Of a stretch of 64,000 nucleotides of DNA, positions 10,140-22,181 are shown piece after piece (the stretch's first letter is position 1; every line of letters starts with the position of its first letter). Source of the DNA: Chamaelirium japonicum (Eukaryota; Streptophyta; Magnoliopsida; Liliales; Melanthiaceae). The notes below the pieces were generated by a model, which was not told the DNA's origin, ran no database searches, and saw only the letters and a list, made by a program, of their open reading frames with translations. The position numbers and the translations under genes are program-made. Location of the stretch: NCBI GenBank assembly GCA_947650365.1, contig CANTAL010000022.1, forward strand, positions 961,331-1,025,330, in the 5' to 3' direction.

Positions 10140-11915
10140 ATGGCTTCCTACAGCATCTCTCGGCTCTCATACTGCCTGCACACCGTCGCTGATCGTCGGG
10201 TCCCTCCGTCTCCTCGTTTTGATGGTATTCTCGGGCCACGTCCCTCCACCACGTCAGTCGCCTGTGGACGTCGTCAGGGTCTCGTCCGCCATGATGGCGA
10301 GACTGCTGCTACTGTTGATCTCCCTACTCCAGCACCTCCTGCCACCACTCCTGCTCCGTCTTGGTCTTACTCCGACCGCCTCCAGCACTTTGAGGAGTTA
10401 CTGTTGCGGTACCTCGCCTCCACCAGCTACTGTCCCTCTGCCACTCCGGGTACTTCTGCTCAGTCTCGGTCTTACTCCGACCGCCTCCAGCGCTTTGAGG
10501 AGCTACTGTTTCGATACCTCGCCTCCACCAGCTCTTCGACAGCTCACAGTCTCTCTGCTACTCCGGGTACTACTGCTCCATGGATCTTCGACTCGGGTGC
10601 CTCCTGCCACCTTACCTCCGATCCTTCTGTCCTCACGGACTGTAGCCCTGCTCCTACCCGCATGGGAATCCACACTGCTGACGGGACTCGTCTACCTATT
10701 TCGCAGTGTGGATCCATCACCCCTGCCTCCGATCCCACTGGTCGCCTAACCTTACCTCGTGTTCACCTTGCTCCCCGCTTAAACATTAACTTAATATCTG
10801 TTAGTTCTCTTTGTGACTCGGGCCTGATCGTTATATTTACTTCTTCTTCTTGTTCTGTGCAGGATCCGCGGACGGGTCAGAGAGTTGGGCTGGGTCGTCG
10901 AGCAGGGGGACTATATCAGTTGGATCATCTTCAGGTTCCCACTTCCACTCCGTCGGCTCTGTCTGTTACCTCTGATGCCGATTTGTGGCACAGAAGGTTA
11001 GGTCACATATCCAGTGATCGACTCCAAAGCGTTTTTCGCTCTGGCGCTTTGGGTCGGGTGTCCTTCTCCTCTCTCTCTGTCTGTACTGGGTGTCGATTAG
11101 CAAAGCACCTTGCTCTTCCTTTTTCTACTAGTGTTTCCCGTTCCAGCGCCCCTTTTGATCTCGTGCACTCTGACGTATGGGGTCCTGCTCCAGTTGCCTC
11201 TTTTACTGGTTTTTTGTATTATGTGAGCTTCATAGATGATTACTCCCGCTGCACCTGGGTCTATCTCATGCGTCGCCGCTCCGAGATTCCTCATATTTAC
11301 AGGACCTTCACTACTATGCTTCATACCCAGTTTGGTCGGCGCATTAAGACTTTTCGGTCTGATTGTGCCCAGGAGTATCTCTCCTCTGAGATGCGTGAGA
11401 TCCTTCAGACTCACGGCACTCTTCACCAACAGTCGTGTCCTCACACCCATGAACAAAATGGAGTCGCCGAGCGCAAACATCGTCATGTCCTCGAGACAGC
11501 ACGAGCTCTCCTTCTGTCTGCTTCTGTTCCACACTCCTACTGGGCTGAAGCTGTCCTGACCGCTGTTCACCTTATCAACATCACTCCGTCCGCATCCCTC
11601 TCTGGTGTTTCCCCGTACGAGCAGCTTTACTCCACATCTCCTGACTACTCTCTTCTTCGTACCTTTGGGTGCACGTGTTTCGTCCTCCTCCCTCCCCATG
11701 AGCGCACCAAACTCTCTGCTAGGTCTGTTAGGTGTGTTCACTTAGGTCTCAGTCGGGAGCACAAGGGCTATCGGTGCTACGATCCCTTGGCTCGCCGGAT
11801 CCGTGTCTCTCGCCACGTCTCCTTTGTAGAGGATGTCCCGTACTTTTCCACTGAGTGCAGGGATCTTCCCTCACCACTTACGTCATCTTCTACGTCGTCA
11901 CCCCCTCTGGTACTG
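10140..11915 (+). pseudogene. Copia pol fragment: protease, GAG-pre-integrase, integrase
   Basis: Long open frame (about 590 residues). In order: a low-complexity leader; two copies of a short SYSDRLQ-FEELL-RYLAST block near residues 77-96 and 111-130; the aspartic protease motif IFDSGASCHL (149-158); the GAG-pre-integrase motif LWHRRLGH (282-289) with a CTGC pair; and the integrase core with HSDVWGP (344), FRSD (405) and NGVAERKHR (440-448), which are the D, D and E regions of Copia integrases. The family would continue into RT and RNase H, which are missing. It would process Gag-Pol and integrate cDNA in a complete element; this copy cannot do so alone. Confidence 0.85.
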
Positions 11916-12336
11916 AAAAGTTCAAAATGGAGTTGAGTGATGTGTACTAAAATTAAAGATAAAATGGCCTTATTTATAATGGTGACATGTCCAATATTTA
12001 AAAATCAGACAAATTGGCCGATCACGCTACACCATACTTTCAAAAAATACGACCATCACCAAAATCCGACCCAAGATGGACAAACTGAGGAGCCAAAGTC
12101 ATTTTAAAAAGTTGATTGTTTCAAAAGGGTATATTGGTAATTTTTGCTTGAAGAGCCAAAATTAGAGATCCTTGTTAGAGACCCCATCCAAAAAAACAAG
12201 CTAGCTATTTTAGAAATGACTGATTCTTCCTTTTTATATAAAAAATAGTAGGGAGTCTTGTTGAAAACTCTTCTTGCCTTCCCTATTTCTTGAAGCTTCT
12301 AACTACCACAAAGATAAAGTACGGTGTAGGGTTTGA

Positions 12337-12638
12337 GAGCATCTCCAATGACTCTTAGAGCCACTTTTGACTGTCCAATCACCTTTTTGTGTTTTTTGTT
12401 TTTTTTTTTTTTTGAGAGAGAGAGAAAGAGAGAAAAAGATATTAACATTTTTGAACAAGAGAGAGTGGTTCGTTGAAAAGCCTTGTGGGGATCATTTGGG
12501 AGCCGCCCACAGTTGTCGAGCAATATGTCTAAAACCAAAGTAGTGTACTACATGAGAGCTTGTTAGAGTCTGGAAATTACATCTAACGCTCCCTACATTA
12601 GCTATGGAACTACTGTAGCGAGCCCTCTAGAGATGCTC
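12337..12638. repeat. MITE-like element with GAGCATCTC ends, copy 1
   Basis: Left end GAGCATCTCCAATG, right end on the minus strand GAGCATCTCTAGAGGG. About 300 bp, non-coding, with a T/A-rich and GA-repeat core. These ends resemble short PIF/Harbinger-like plant MITEs, but no clean 3-bp duplication was confirmed. It lies inside segment A and is also present in A' (17660-17889), so it predates the duplication. Confidence 0.55.
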
Positions 12639-12719
12639 AATGTTAGGATTATATGTTAAAAACCAGGGAGATTTTCTGCCCAGACTCTACTTAGACTTTT
12701 TTTGATGTAAGAGGGTCAT

Positions 12720-13269
12720 GCTGCCTGCTGCCCACAGTCTCATATTTATCTTAGCTGAAATCCATACATTTGGTTCTATTGAAAGATGCACAAGGAAGGT
12801 TTTTTGACCACACGATGCGTGAGCGTGAGCGTAGCAATCTCTGCTTAGCTTTGATTGAACGGTTGATCGATTAATTGACAAAGTGGTTCAATGTATGTGA
12901 TGAGTGCCATTCATCGGCCGATCTGCATAGGATGTCTGTGAGTGACATTTATCCAGTTTCTACCAACAAAGGTTTTGAATTGACTACAAAAATACTTCTC
13001 TTTCAGTTCATAAGCATACAAAAATCTTCTATCAAAAAAAACATTACATAAAGAATCATGAATAATTATCTAGAAGAGAGAGAGGAGTAGGTGCACTACA
13101 GGCAGGCCATACTTGACGATCGTGATATCGGCTACGGGTTTCGAGTAGAGGATGGCTGGAGTGGACAAGAACGAAATCTCGGAGAATACAATTCGAGTTT
13201 TAAGATTGTGTGAGGGTACCACGAGGTAGTCGTGGAATGAACCAGAGAGACAAATGACGATCTTTTTTT
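12720..13269. other. Gene-free spacer right of segment A
   Basis: No domain-bearing frame, RNA gene or clear repeat end was seen. Short frames here show no recognisable similarity. Confidence 0.4.
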
Positions 13270-13522
13270 GGATAAAGTACACTTAACACGCTTAAAATTA
13301 GCTTAAAAACACCTAAACCCCTTAGTTTATTTTGTTCCAAATGGCTCCCTAAAGCTTGAAACGTGAGCACAATACACCCTTTTGTCAACTACTTTATTTT
13401 CTCATTTGGTAATCTTCATCATCCAAACTGAATTGAAGGGGTTAAAATATAGTTTTTAAACTACAGGAGGGGTTAAGTGTCTTTGAGCTTAGCTTAAGGG
13501 GGGCAAAGTGTACTATATTTAC
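13270..13522. repeat. MITE-like element (TACACTT ends), copy 1
   Basis: Starts GGATAAAGTACACTT and ends CAAAGTGTACTATATTTAC, so the ends are inverted (AGTACACTT). The interior contains CTAAACCCCTTAGTTTATTTT and AATTGAAGGGGTTAAAAT. The next copy follows 159 bp later and even shares the right flank TGACAAACACAATAACAAAT, so a unit larger than the element was duplicated. No coding capacity. Confidence 0.65.
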
Positions 13523-13680
13523 TATTTTTTTTTTTTTGACAAACACAATAACAAATCAGATCCATTAACTCATTAGGCACATAGCCAACATATATATAGA
13601 CAATACATGCTTATACCCGTGGGAAAGCTCCTGCGTGTAGCAGTGGGAAAGGACAGAAACTATAAGTACATTAACATTTT

Positions 13681-13933
13681 GGATAAATTATACTTTACCC
13701 ACTTAAAATTAGCTTAAAAACATCTAAACCCCTTAGTTTATTTTGTAATAAATGGCTCCCTAAAGCTTGAAATGTGAGCACAATACACCCTTTTGTCAAG
13801 TGCTTTATTTCCTCATTTGGTAATCTTTATCATCCAAACTGAATTGAAGGGGTTAAAATATAGCTTTTAGACTACATGAGGGGTTAAGTGTCTTTGAGCT
13901 TAGCTTACGAGGGGCAAAGTGTACTATATTTAC
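13681..13933. repeat. MITE-like element (TACACTT ends), copy 2
   Basis: Same 253-bp length as copy 1 and about 90% identical by eye, in the same orientation, with the same flank on the right. The two form a local direct duplication. Confidence 0.65.
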
Positions 13934-14310
13934 TATTATTTTTTTTTTGACAAACACAATAACAAATCAGATACATGAAGTGGGGGCAGGGTATTACTCT
14001 TCTGTTTTTTTTTTAAATCAGTGCTTGTTTGGAATGTTGACGCATTGAGTCCATCTCCACTTCATTGGTCTGGATTGTCAATGTGTTTGTTGACAGAGAT
14101 TGCACAAATAGAATTACTTTGTTTTTTAAAAAAAAAAATCTTAGTGGGCTCCCCATTCAATCCCGCCATTTCAGTTTTTGATTTCGGAATGTCTGGTTGG
14201 CTTTTGTTGGATCATTTTGTGTGGAGATATTGAGGCTTGGATTTGAAATTATTTTCAATGGGGTTGGGTGAAAGAGAGATCCCATTGGAGTCTGGATCAA
14301 AATCTTAAGG

Positions 14311-14430
14311 GTAAATTACACTTTACCCCCTAAAGTTTAGCTCAAAAATACTTAACCTCCTATAGTTAAAAAAACTATATTTTGGACCCTTCAATTCAGT
14401 TTTGATAAGATAGCCCTTTATCGATGTCCT
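14311..14430. repeat. Truncated relative of the TACACTT-ended MITE
   Basis: Starts GGGTAAATTACACTTTACCC, close to the left end of the two copies at 13270 and 13681, then keeps CAATTCAGTTTTGATAAGAT from the interior in altered order. The right end is not found. Confidence 0.5.
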
Positions 14431-14479
14431 TAACCACTCCTTTATGTAACAATCATACGCAAGCCTCGGCTTATCTCTA

Positions 14480-15353
14480 TGTCTCGTGTGATGACTCATG
14501 ATAACCCTAGGAGTTATGCTATTTGAACATGCCAAGGGACGACCTCGCGGACAACCCGAGGTGGCGGTGGGGGCATCGGCCAGGGCTTGGTGCGAATGCC
14601 GATGCATCGAGTGCTGGCCAACGCCCCTACACCACCATGCACGGATTGCTCGTGAGGTTGTCTCGTGGTATGTTCAGCTTTGGGTAATGCTATTTGAACA
14701 TACTGTTGGATAACTCTGCAGTGATGTGGGGTGTCGGTAGGGTTGATAAATTTAGACCTGACACGAAATTAGCGGGTATGGATCTGGGTTAAACAGGTTT
14801 GGAACGTAAATAGGTCGACACGACTAACCCGATTTTTGTCTCCGGCCCGTTTAAAGTCAATGGGTCCGGTTGGGTCTACCCGACATTCGATCACAGCATC
14901 ACATAGCTAGTTAGCCTGTTGTCTGAGTTCAATGCGATTCACTGGTGTACGCTAGGTGCAACAGACGACTATGATCAAGATACCCACGGATGGAGAGTTG
15001 CAGCGAAACATAGGATTTTAAAAAACTCTACTACTATTTGCATAGATCATAAATCCTAGGATGTAATATGGACTTTGGGTTTAGTGTTTGTCACTTTGAC
15101 CTACTAATCAGTGCGCCCTATCTCAAGTCTAAATTTGTGTAGATTGGGGTGGCTTGCATTGAATATTGAGGAACATAAGCAGTCCATAAGAATTTCATAT
15201 TTTTCGAGGGGAACATGATGCCTCCTTGAGTGTCTCTCATGAAGGTAGGGTTAATCACTAAGTCCGGCTGAACGCAATCAAGCAAAGATAGTGATCACAA
15301 GGAAATGATAAGTCAGGACTCAAGTGGGTGAGCTATATTGGGAAGGAGAGTCG
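14480..15353. other. Gene-free spacer left of segment A'
   Basis: A 15-bp direct repeat ATGCTATTTGAACAT occurs near 14516 and again near 14687, around a stretch whose ends are partly inverted (GACGACCTCGCGG against its complement near 14655). From 14750 to 14880 the words CGACACGACTAACCCG and GGGTCTACCCGAC suggest a diverged DNA-transposon fragment. Nothing was identified with confidence. Confidence 0.3.
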
Positions 15354-17974
15354 GCTTGATCCTAGTTAACTTCACGGACACCGGATTGGAACAGATCATG
15401 TGCAACATAATAGGGTAAGGGCACTTGCATAATTAGCTTAGTGACTTCAGGGTGCAACTATGGTTTAGTAGTGGTTGTAGTCATAGTTAACTAGTTCATA
15501 GTCTAAGTCATGAGATGACTTTGACTAATTATCCAATTAGAGCCAAGGTCATAAAAAGGTCTCGAAGATTTCAACTCCTAGTCATCTCTAACGGTCGAAC
15601 TGACCTAATCCTATTGCAGTAGGGTTAGTAGCAATGGGTGATTCCACGTTGACTAGGAAATCTTACATAGGTAAATTTTGAAACTCACTAACCTAGGTTA
15701 CCTAATTGGATTATAAATCCTATGTAGCATATTTTAGATGCTTTCTAATGGTAGAATACTAGTATGATTAGGATTCACCAGATGGGTCAAGCCCGCTGGA
15801 CCCCATCCCTCATAATATGGACTAAGTTGCCTCTCGGGTATTTTAGGAAAAGTCATTAGAGTCTATTTTGATGGACTAAATTGACTTTCTTAAAATGCAG
15901 TAGATGCCATAGGTGTCCTCGTTGGAGGATGACTCCATCTCTCTCCCTCGTGTTAACATCCTGTTGGACTAAGGAGATGACATCTATGCATAAGGTTTTA
16001 TCATAATTATCCATAGATATAATAATAGATATTTAATTAAGTTAGGTTATTACTAATTAAATTAATTATCTTTAATGGTTTTCTAGTTGGACTATGAGTA
16101 GCCATGACACAATCTTTAGGGTTGATATAAGTCGACTAGTTTAAGAAATTGTGAGTCATCTCTTATTTGAGGTGCCACAACCCTTGGGGTTCTCCTATGA
16201 TCACCTAATAACAGACCTCTACAATTGGATTCACCCTCTAATTCATGCATATATAGTTAGGTACAAGTTGTTTGGGTTTCCTTATATGGGAATTAATGAC
16301 TCCTTCAATATAAAGTGATCCATTATGAGTCATTCTCCTATACTATGTCTGCTATAGATGGGGTTTCGGCAATGGTGAAAGTAAGAAAGAAATAGAGGGA
16401 GAAGACTCGATCTTCTCCTCTCTCACGATAAGGATTTCTTTGAGGTCTTTTTGAAAAGATGAAGATAAAAACAAGATGAAAGGGACTCCCACAAGTCCAT
16501 CCATTACCGGCCGAGCCATGGAATATGAGTTACTTACTCAAGAAAAGTGCGGCATGATCCCGATCTACATCAACAAGTTCATTGTTGCGATCTTCTTCAT
16601 ATGTGATTGTAAATCCTGTGAGGTAATTCATAACAATCCATAGGTTGTATTGCATGCGTATTTTATTATGTTGCATGTAGTTTCATAACCAAAAAGTAGA
16701 AGGCATGACCATGATCCATCGAGAAAACGAAGCTTTTCGTCGCCACTCGTTGGACGCTTTTGATCTGATCCTTCAGTTCGATGGGTGGTGGGTGGCTGGA
16801 GGTAAGAGGTTCTCTCTTGGGACCTGTAAAGGAAAGGGAGAGGAAAACCTCCTGCCTATAGCCTCAATTTGAATTTGAAGGGTCAAGAGTTACAAATGGG
16901 CTTAATTCAAATATTTTAATACATTTTTCTGTTTTTAATGGAAAATCCCTAGGACTCCCTTATTGATGATTTCAGTTTTGAATATCAAAAGCCACAACTA
17001 TTATCCTTTTGGAAGAAGGAATAGTTCCTTATGATTTTAATATTAGTTCGACTAGATTTGACTTGCAAGATGCTAACTTATTGGTTAGGTGTGTTGGTCG
17101 GCTAGTCAGAGTCACTCGCTATCGAGCCATTCATATTCTATATATTGCAACTATTGCCAATATATCAAATTCATCAACGGAGTTCTCGTCGTCAAGAAGT
17201 ATATTGATTACACTGTTGTGAGTCACAGGACAAGAAAATAAATTTAAGAGAAAATGGAGTTAAGTGGTTTGTACTAAGTGAAAGATGACATGGCCTTATT
17301 TATAGATGGTGGCATGTCCAACATTTAAAAAACAGATAGTTTGGCTGATCACGCTATACTGTATCTTCAAAAAATACGACCGTTGCCAAAATCCAGGCCA
17401 AGATCGACAAACTAAGGAGCCAAAGTCATTTTAAAAAGTTGACTGTTTCAAAGGGGTATGCTGGTAATTTTTGTTTGGAGAGCCAAAACTAGATATCCTT
17501 GTTAGAGACCCCACCCAAAAAGCAAGTTAGTTATTTTAGAAAATACTGTTTTTTCTTCTTTTCTTAAAAAAATAATAGTATTGCTGGAGACTCCTAGTGC
17601 CTTCCCTATTTTTTGAAGCTTCTAACTACCACATAGACAAAGTAAGAAGTGGAGTTTGAGAGCATCTCCAAGGACTCTTAGAGCCACTTTTCGACTGTCC
17701 GATCACTTTTTTTAAAAATTTTTTTAGAGAGAGATTGACATTTTTAAACAAGAGAAAGTGGGTCGTTGAAAAGGTTCGGCCACAGTTGTCAAGCAATATG
17801 GCTAAATCCAAAGTAGCGTACTAAATGAGAGCTGGTTAGAGTCTCTAAATAACATCTATCGCTCGCTAGCAAGCCCTCTGGAGTTGCTCAATATTAGAAT
17901 AATGTGTAAAAACATAGGAGATTTTCTACCATGACTCTACTTAAGATTTGCACATGCTTGATGCAAGAGGGCCA
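15354..17974. repeat. Duplicated segment A' (copy 2, without the three retroelements)
   Basis: Collinear with segment A but continuous. It shows the pre-insertion state of two sites: GGTCATAAAAAGGTC (about 15549) for the Cassandra cluster and AATGGTTTTCTAGTTGG (about 16075) for the solo LTR. At 17071-17253 it has about 180 bp where segment A has the Copia element. Its right end is cut by the LTR of the Tat-like element at 17975, so the rest of this copy may lie outside the window. Confidence 0.75.
17660..17889. repeat. MITE-like element with GAGCATCTC ends, copy 2
   Basis: Counterpart of 12337-12638 in segment A', shorter by about 70 bp through loss in the simple-sequence core and near the right end. 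Confidence 0.5.
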
Positions 17975-18757
17975 TGTGTGGGTGCAAATTTTGGCCAGCG
18001 CCCAGCAACGGGACCCACCAGCCCTGCCTGGAGGTCCACGGCACAGCAACGAGGCCCACCAGCCCTGCCTGGGGGGTCCACAAAGACGACAGCGGGACCC
18101 ATCAGCCCTGCCTGGGGGGTCTATGAAGACGATAGCGGGACTCATCAGCCCTGCCTGGGGGGGTCCACAGAGATGACAGCGAGACCCACCAGCCTTGCCT
18201 GGGGGGTCCACAAAGACGACAGCAGGACCCACCAGCCCTACCTGGGGGGTCCACAGAGACGACAGCGGGACTCACCAGCCCTACCTGGGGGTCCACAAAG
18301 ACTACAACGGGACCCACCAGCCCCCGCTTGGATCCAGACGACAGCTGTAGAAAACCGCCCTTTACCCCAGTTTTCTTTCTAGAAAACTCTATAAATAGTC
18401 GACCCGACAAATGTAAAAAGATCAAATCTTTGATTGCAGAATCAGAATTTCAAAAAATTTCAGAGCTCTGACACCTTAACCCCTCGATCTGCTTTTCGAA
18501 GAGATCGGTGATACTCGGCCTGTCGAGATCACTTTGAGTAAAGTGTTAGTGAATTCAGGTTGCACCTTACAGCACGGAGACATAGGCTTCAGCTGTACTC
18601 CGAGATCATATCTTGTGTCAATCTGTTCTTTCTCTCTTTTCTAATTCAAAGTTAGTACTAGAAGACATCGATCTCTGAACCTGCAGACTAGACAAATGTT
18701 CAATCAGACATTCGACTAGACTCGATTGACTGGTTGGGCAGAGTCTTCGGGTCGGCA
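17975..18757 (+). repeat. 5' LTR of the Tat-like element
   Basis: Starts TGTGTGGGTGCAAATTTTGG where homology with segment A ends, and finishes near GGGTCGGCA, about 20 bp before the primer site. U3 is filled by a minisatellite and TATA-like CTATAAATA lies at 18389-18397. Exact ends are inferred. Confidence 0.6.
18005..18335 (+). repeat. 42-44-bp minisatellite in the Tat-like LTR
   Basis: About eight tandem units around GACCCACCAGCCCTGCCTGG followed by GTCCACAAAGACGACAGC, starting near 18008, 18051, 18094, 18136, 18181, 18224, 18266 and 18308. Open frames over it on both strands are repeat artefacts. Confidence 0.85.
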
Positions 18758-19276
18758 TGAAGATCATCCCCTATAGTTTGGCACCATCTGTGGGATCGAT
18801 CAAGAAACTCTCTTCGCTCTACGACAAATATCAAATTGGTTGAGCAGACAACCGATCGTGATAATCATACTTCCCATCCCTATTGGTTGAGCAGACAACC
18901 AATTGGACTCCGGAAATCTGGTTTCTTCCTCCGCTTCACTAAATGGAGAAGACAAGGTATCATGATCACCCAGAGGGAAGTAACACTCGATAGAATCAAC
19001 CTCGCCCGAAAACCCGATCAATGAGTCAGTGACTCAACTTCGGACTTCCATTGGATCATCTCGAGATAGCAGCTCATTCGGGAAATGGGAGATCGACCGA
19101 TTCCCTCGCCACTTCGACAGTCGATTGGGCAAACTACGCCCACGCTAACGGAAGGGCCCCCACCGACATATCAAATCTCGGCAATCGACTTCTAACTTCT
19201 GCAGCTGGCGAAGCAGAACGCCACTCTCACTGCTGAGAGAGATGTCATAAAGAAGACCGCCTCCGATGCGGAGGTA

Positions 19277-20470
19277 GTGCTTAATGTCCCTTTTCTTAAC
19301 GAGGGAGTTGATCTGCCTCAACGATTTGTTCACTCCGAACAACAGAAGTCCATGAGCCAAGCAATCGGTCATGCGAACCGAGAAAGAAGCCAACGCGAGC
19401 CCACTCCCTCAGCAGCTCCGCGGAAGCAGAGTCTTTGGGATTGGATCGATGATCAATCCTCGCAATCATCATCGGGCCGAAACTGTGTTAGGCAGGCACA
19501 GTCCAAGCAGAATCTGCGAGTGAGACAACGGATAAAAGACACCACGTCAAAAGGTCGTTTCTCTCCGTCCCCTCCTCTTGATCGAGATATTCAAATCGAT
19601 CTCCATCACCGAGCTTGTCCGGTGACTATTCAATATGCAGATCAAAACCTCCCGACCTTACCCCTAGTTCAGCAGCAAAGAAGGGGGTTAGGTCATATAA
19701 AGGGATATTCTTCTGCGGGACCTTGCCACCGAAGTCTATTTCAAGAACCCTTCCCCAAGGGTTGGAGGACTCCAATACTGCCAAAATTCAATTGCTTGAA
19801 GGAAGATCCAACTCTCCATATTCTCGTGTTCAAACAAGCGTTGACGCCACACGAGGAAGAAAATAACGTGCTCTGCCGAACCTTCGCCGGAAGCCTCGAT
19901 GAGCCCTCCCTCGATTGGTATCATAATCTTCGAGCTGAATCAATCACCCAGTTCGGAGTCCTGGCGAACCACTTTGTGCAACACTACCAACTCAAGAAGA
20001 GGCTCGATTCTCAATATTGTCTGAGGATGGGAGCCGATGAATGCCTTCACAACTTCACACGAAGATTTCGTAATGAGCATGCAGCCCTCTCCGGATAACA
20101 CCTCGACGATGAGGCGAGTATGCTGGCATTCCAAAATTTCCTCTGTTTCGATCTGCACATCTACAACGACTTCATCCGTAACCCTCCCTCTCTTTAGGCT
20201 CAATGTTCGATCGCATCCAGAGGGAGATTGAGGTCGAAGACGATCAGATCACCCGGAAGGGACGTGAAACCAAAAGGCAACCTGCTGAAAAGGAAGCACC
20301 TAAGCATACCGTCAAGGCCCACAATGCAGAAGCACCAGCACCTACGCCATCCAAGCGACAAAGAGAAGACGGATGCAGATCACTGCCAAAGAAAATTGTG
20401 TTCACTGATTGGACTCTCCCAATCGAACAGATTCTCGATCAGATCCAGCATGAGAAATTTCTTTGACGAC
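19277..20470 (+). pseudogene. Gag-like region of the Tat-like element
   Basis: The translation contains FKQALTPHEEENNVLCRTF and SLDWYHNL then FGVLANHFVQHY, the pattern of the plant retrotransposon gag domain (core about 19790-20090). A lysine/arginine-rich tail follows. Decayed; not a working gene. Confidence 0.75.
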
Positions 20471-20580
20471 CAAACCCTCTACAACCCGATACTAAACTCA
20501 CCACCGACAAATATATCTACTGTGATTTCCATTACAGCCACGGTCATCCAAAAAGTCGATGCTTCCGACTAAAGTATCAC

Positions 20581-21210
20581 TTGGAAGATCAACTGCATGA
20601 AGGCCACCTCCGGGAGTTCATCAAGAGCGGACTCGACCAACGCTCACCTTCCTCATCAAAAGGGAATGAAGCTTATTGGGTCCACTGCATCTCGACCAAC
20701 ACGTTGCCAGTCGTTGTACAAGCTAATGTCTTTGGCATTCACGGAGCGTTACACAATCAAACTCTGATCGGAAAAGAAGTCGATCGGCAAGTTCGACGCA
20801 TCTTCAACGTTCGCTTTGCGAAAAACAAGGAAGATAACTGGATCGAGAAGCCAGTCAAGGGCTTGTCATGGCCATTAATCATCTTCAACGACTCTGATCT
20901 CCAAGGAGTATATACTCCGCACCAGGATCCCTTGGTCCTGTGTCTCATCATCGATGGGAGCACCGTTAACAGAATCCTCATAAACACCGGAAGCTCGATC
21001 GATATTATGTTATCAGATTGCTTCAAGCATCTGGGACATAAGTATTCCAGCCTAGATATCGTCCCCACGGTGCTTACCGGCTTCAATGGTGAGCAAAGCA
21101 TGACAATGGGTGAATCCCGGTTCACCCTCGATCTCAGCAGAGAGACTCGAGTTTTCGTGCGATTCGCCGTTATTGAAGGTTCTTCCAATTACAATATCTT
21201 CCTCGGGTGA
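20581..21210 (+). pseudogene. Protease-like region of the Tat-like element
   Basis: Contains a retropepsin-type core (SSIDIMLSDCFKHLG region, about 20960-21040) after a stretch with WPLIIFNDSDLQGVYTPHQD, which precedes the protease in Tat-type polyproteins. This is part of a broken element. Confidence 0.7.
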
Positions 21211-21699
21211 CCTTTCCTTCATCAAATTAATACCATATCCTCCTCCTACCATCAACTTCTCAAATTCGCAACAGGGTAGGGCATAATATGCATTCGAGGT
21301 GATCAACAAGCTAGGCGATCTTGTGAAGCCACCGCTGTAAAGACAGATCGCCGACTAGATCTCACTCCGCCGAAGCGTGCAAGAGAAGAAGCTGGCTCTT
21401 TCTCGAGCTAGCAACTAAAGAAGCCCCCACTGGCAGAACCTTTGGCTGTCGAGTAGGAGTCTTCCCCTTCAATCGAAGAGATCACCCGAGTAAACATTGG
21501 CAACGGTGATCCTCTTCGAGAGACATTCATCGGTACCAGTCTCAATGAAGTAGAAGTGCGAGACATGGTATCCTTTCTTCAGTCCAACATCGACATCTTC
21601 GCTTGGTGTTTTGAAGATATACCGAGGATCAATCCGGATGATGCATGGCAATGACTCGCCATCAAAGACGGAGCAAAACCTGTCAAACAAAAGCTCCGG

Positions 21700-22181
21700 A
21701 TGATTCGCCCAGAGTGCTCGACGGCTGTTCAAGAGGAGATCACCAAGTTACTCGCAGCAGACTTCATCCGTGAAGTAGAGTACCCAACTTGGATCTCCAA
21801 CATCGTCATGGTGCCGAAGAAGAATGGAAAGATCAGGGTCTGTATCGACTTTACCAATCTCAACCAAGCTTGTCCTAAAGACCCATTCCCTATGCCAAGA
21901 ATAGACAGATTCATCGACGCCACTGCTGGGCATGAGCTTCTGTCATTCATGGATGGATACTCGGGGTACAATCAAATTCCTCTACATCCCGATGATCAAG
22001 AGAAGACAGCTTCGTGACAGACAGAGGCATCTACTGCTACAATGTTATGTCTTTTGGCCTCAAAAATGCTAGATCAACTTATCAGAGATTAGTCACGAAG
22101 ATATTCGAAGAGCAGATCGGTCGAAATGTAGAAGTCTACGTCGATGATCTCCTTACCAAAATCCTCAGTCATGAGAACTAT
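21700..22181 (+). pseudogene. Reverse-transcriptase-like region, cut by the CACTA element
   Basis: Shows [32 protein letters not shown] and VEVYVDDLL, the palm and active-site region of Gypsy RT. The element ends here because the CACTA terminus begins at 22182. Confidence 0.85.

Larger units (their letters stand above)
9267..11925 (+). mobile_element. Truncated Ty1/Copia element with a very short LTR
   Basis: The 5' LTR is 9267-9407 (TGTTAATG...CCTAACA, 141 bp), followed immediately by the primer site TGGTATCAGAGC (9408-9419). A C-rich gag-like region and a pol fragment with protease, GAG-pre-integrase and integrase follow. Reverse transcriptase, RNase H and the 3' LTR are absent, so the copy is broken. 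It sits in segment A where segment A' has about 180 bp of other sequence (17071-17253), so part of the target was lost too. It is older than the Athila element, but no LTR pair remains to date it. Confidence 0.85.
3812..12719. repeat. Duplicated segment A (copy 1), interrupted by three retroelements
   Basis: The pieces 3812-4013, 7056-7566, 8194-9266 and about 11926-12719 align in order with 15354-17974, at roughly 85-90% identity by eye. Shared landmarks include CTTCACGGACACCGGATTGG near the left, CTAACCTAGGTTAC in the middle and AAATGGAGTTRAGTG after the Copia block. The origin is unclear: parts of 8690-8970 resemble the U5 region of a Copia LTR, but no primer site follows. No gene is visible in it. 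Because copy 2 lacks them, the Cassandra cluster, the solo LTR and the Copia element entered after the duplication. Confidence 0.75.
17975..22181 (+). mobile_element. Broken Ty3/Gypsy element, Tat-like, 5' part only
   Basis: The 5' LTR (about 17975-18757) is followed by the primer-site-like TGGCACCATCTGTGGGA (18779-18795), typical of Tat-type plant Gypsy elements. Gag-, protease- and RT-like regions then appear in the expected order on the plus strand. The element stops at the CACTA terminus at 22182; RNase H, integrase and the 3' LTR are not in the window. The coding part is decayed, with several breaks (about five or more), so it is an old fossil that predates the CACTA insertion. Confidence 0.8.

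Noticed and set aside
14516-14701. 15-bp direct repeat as the target duplication of an inserted element
   Set aside because: ATGCTATTTGAACAT is too long for known superfamilies and the enclosed ends are only weakly inverted.
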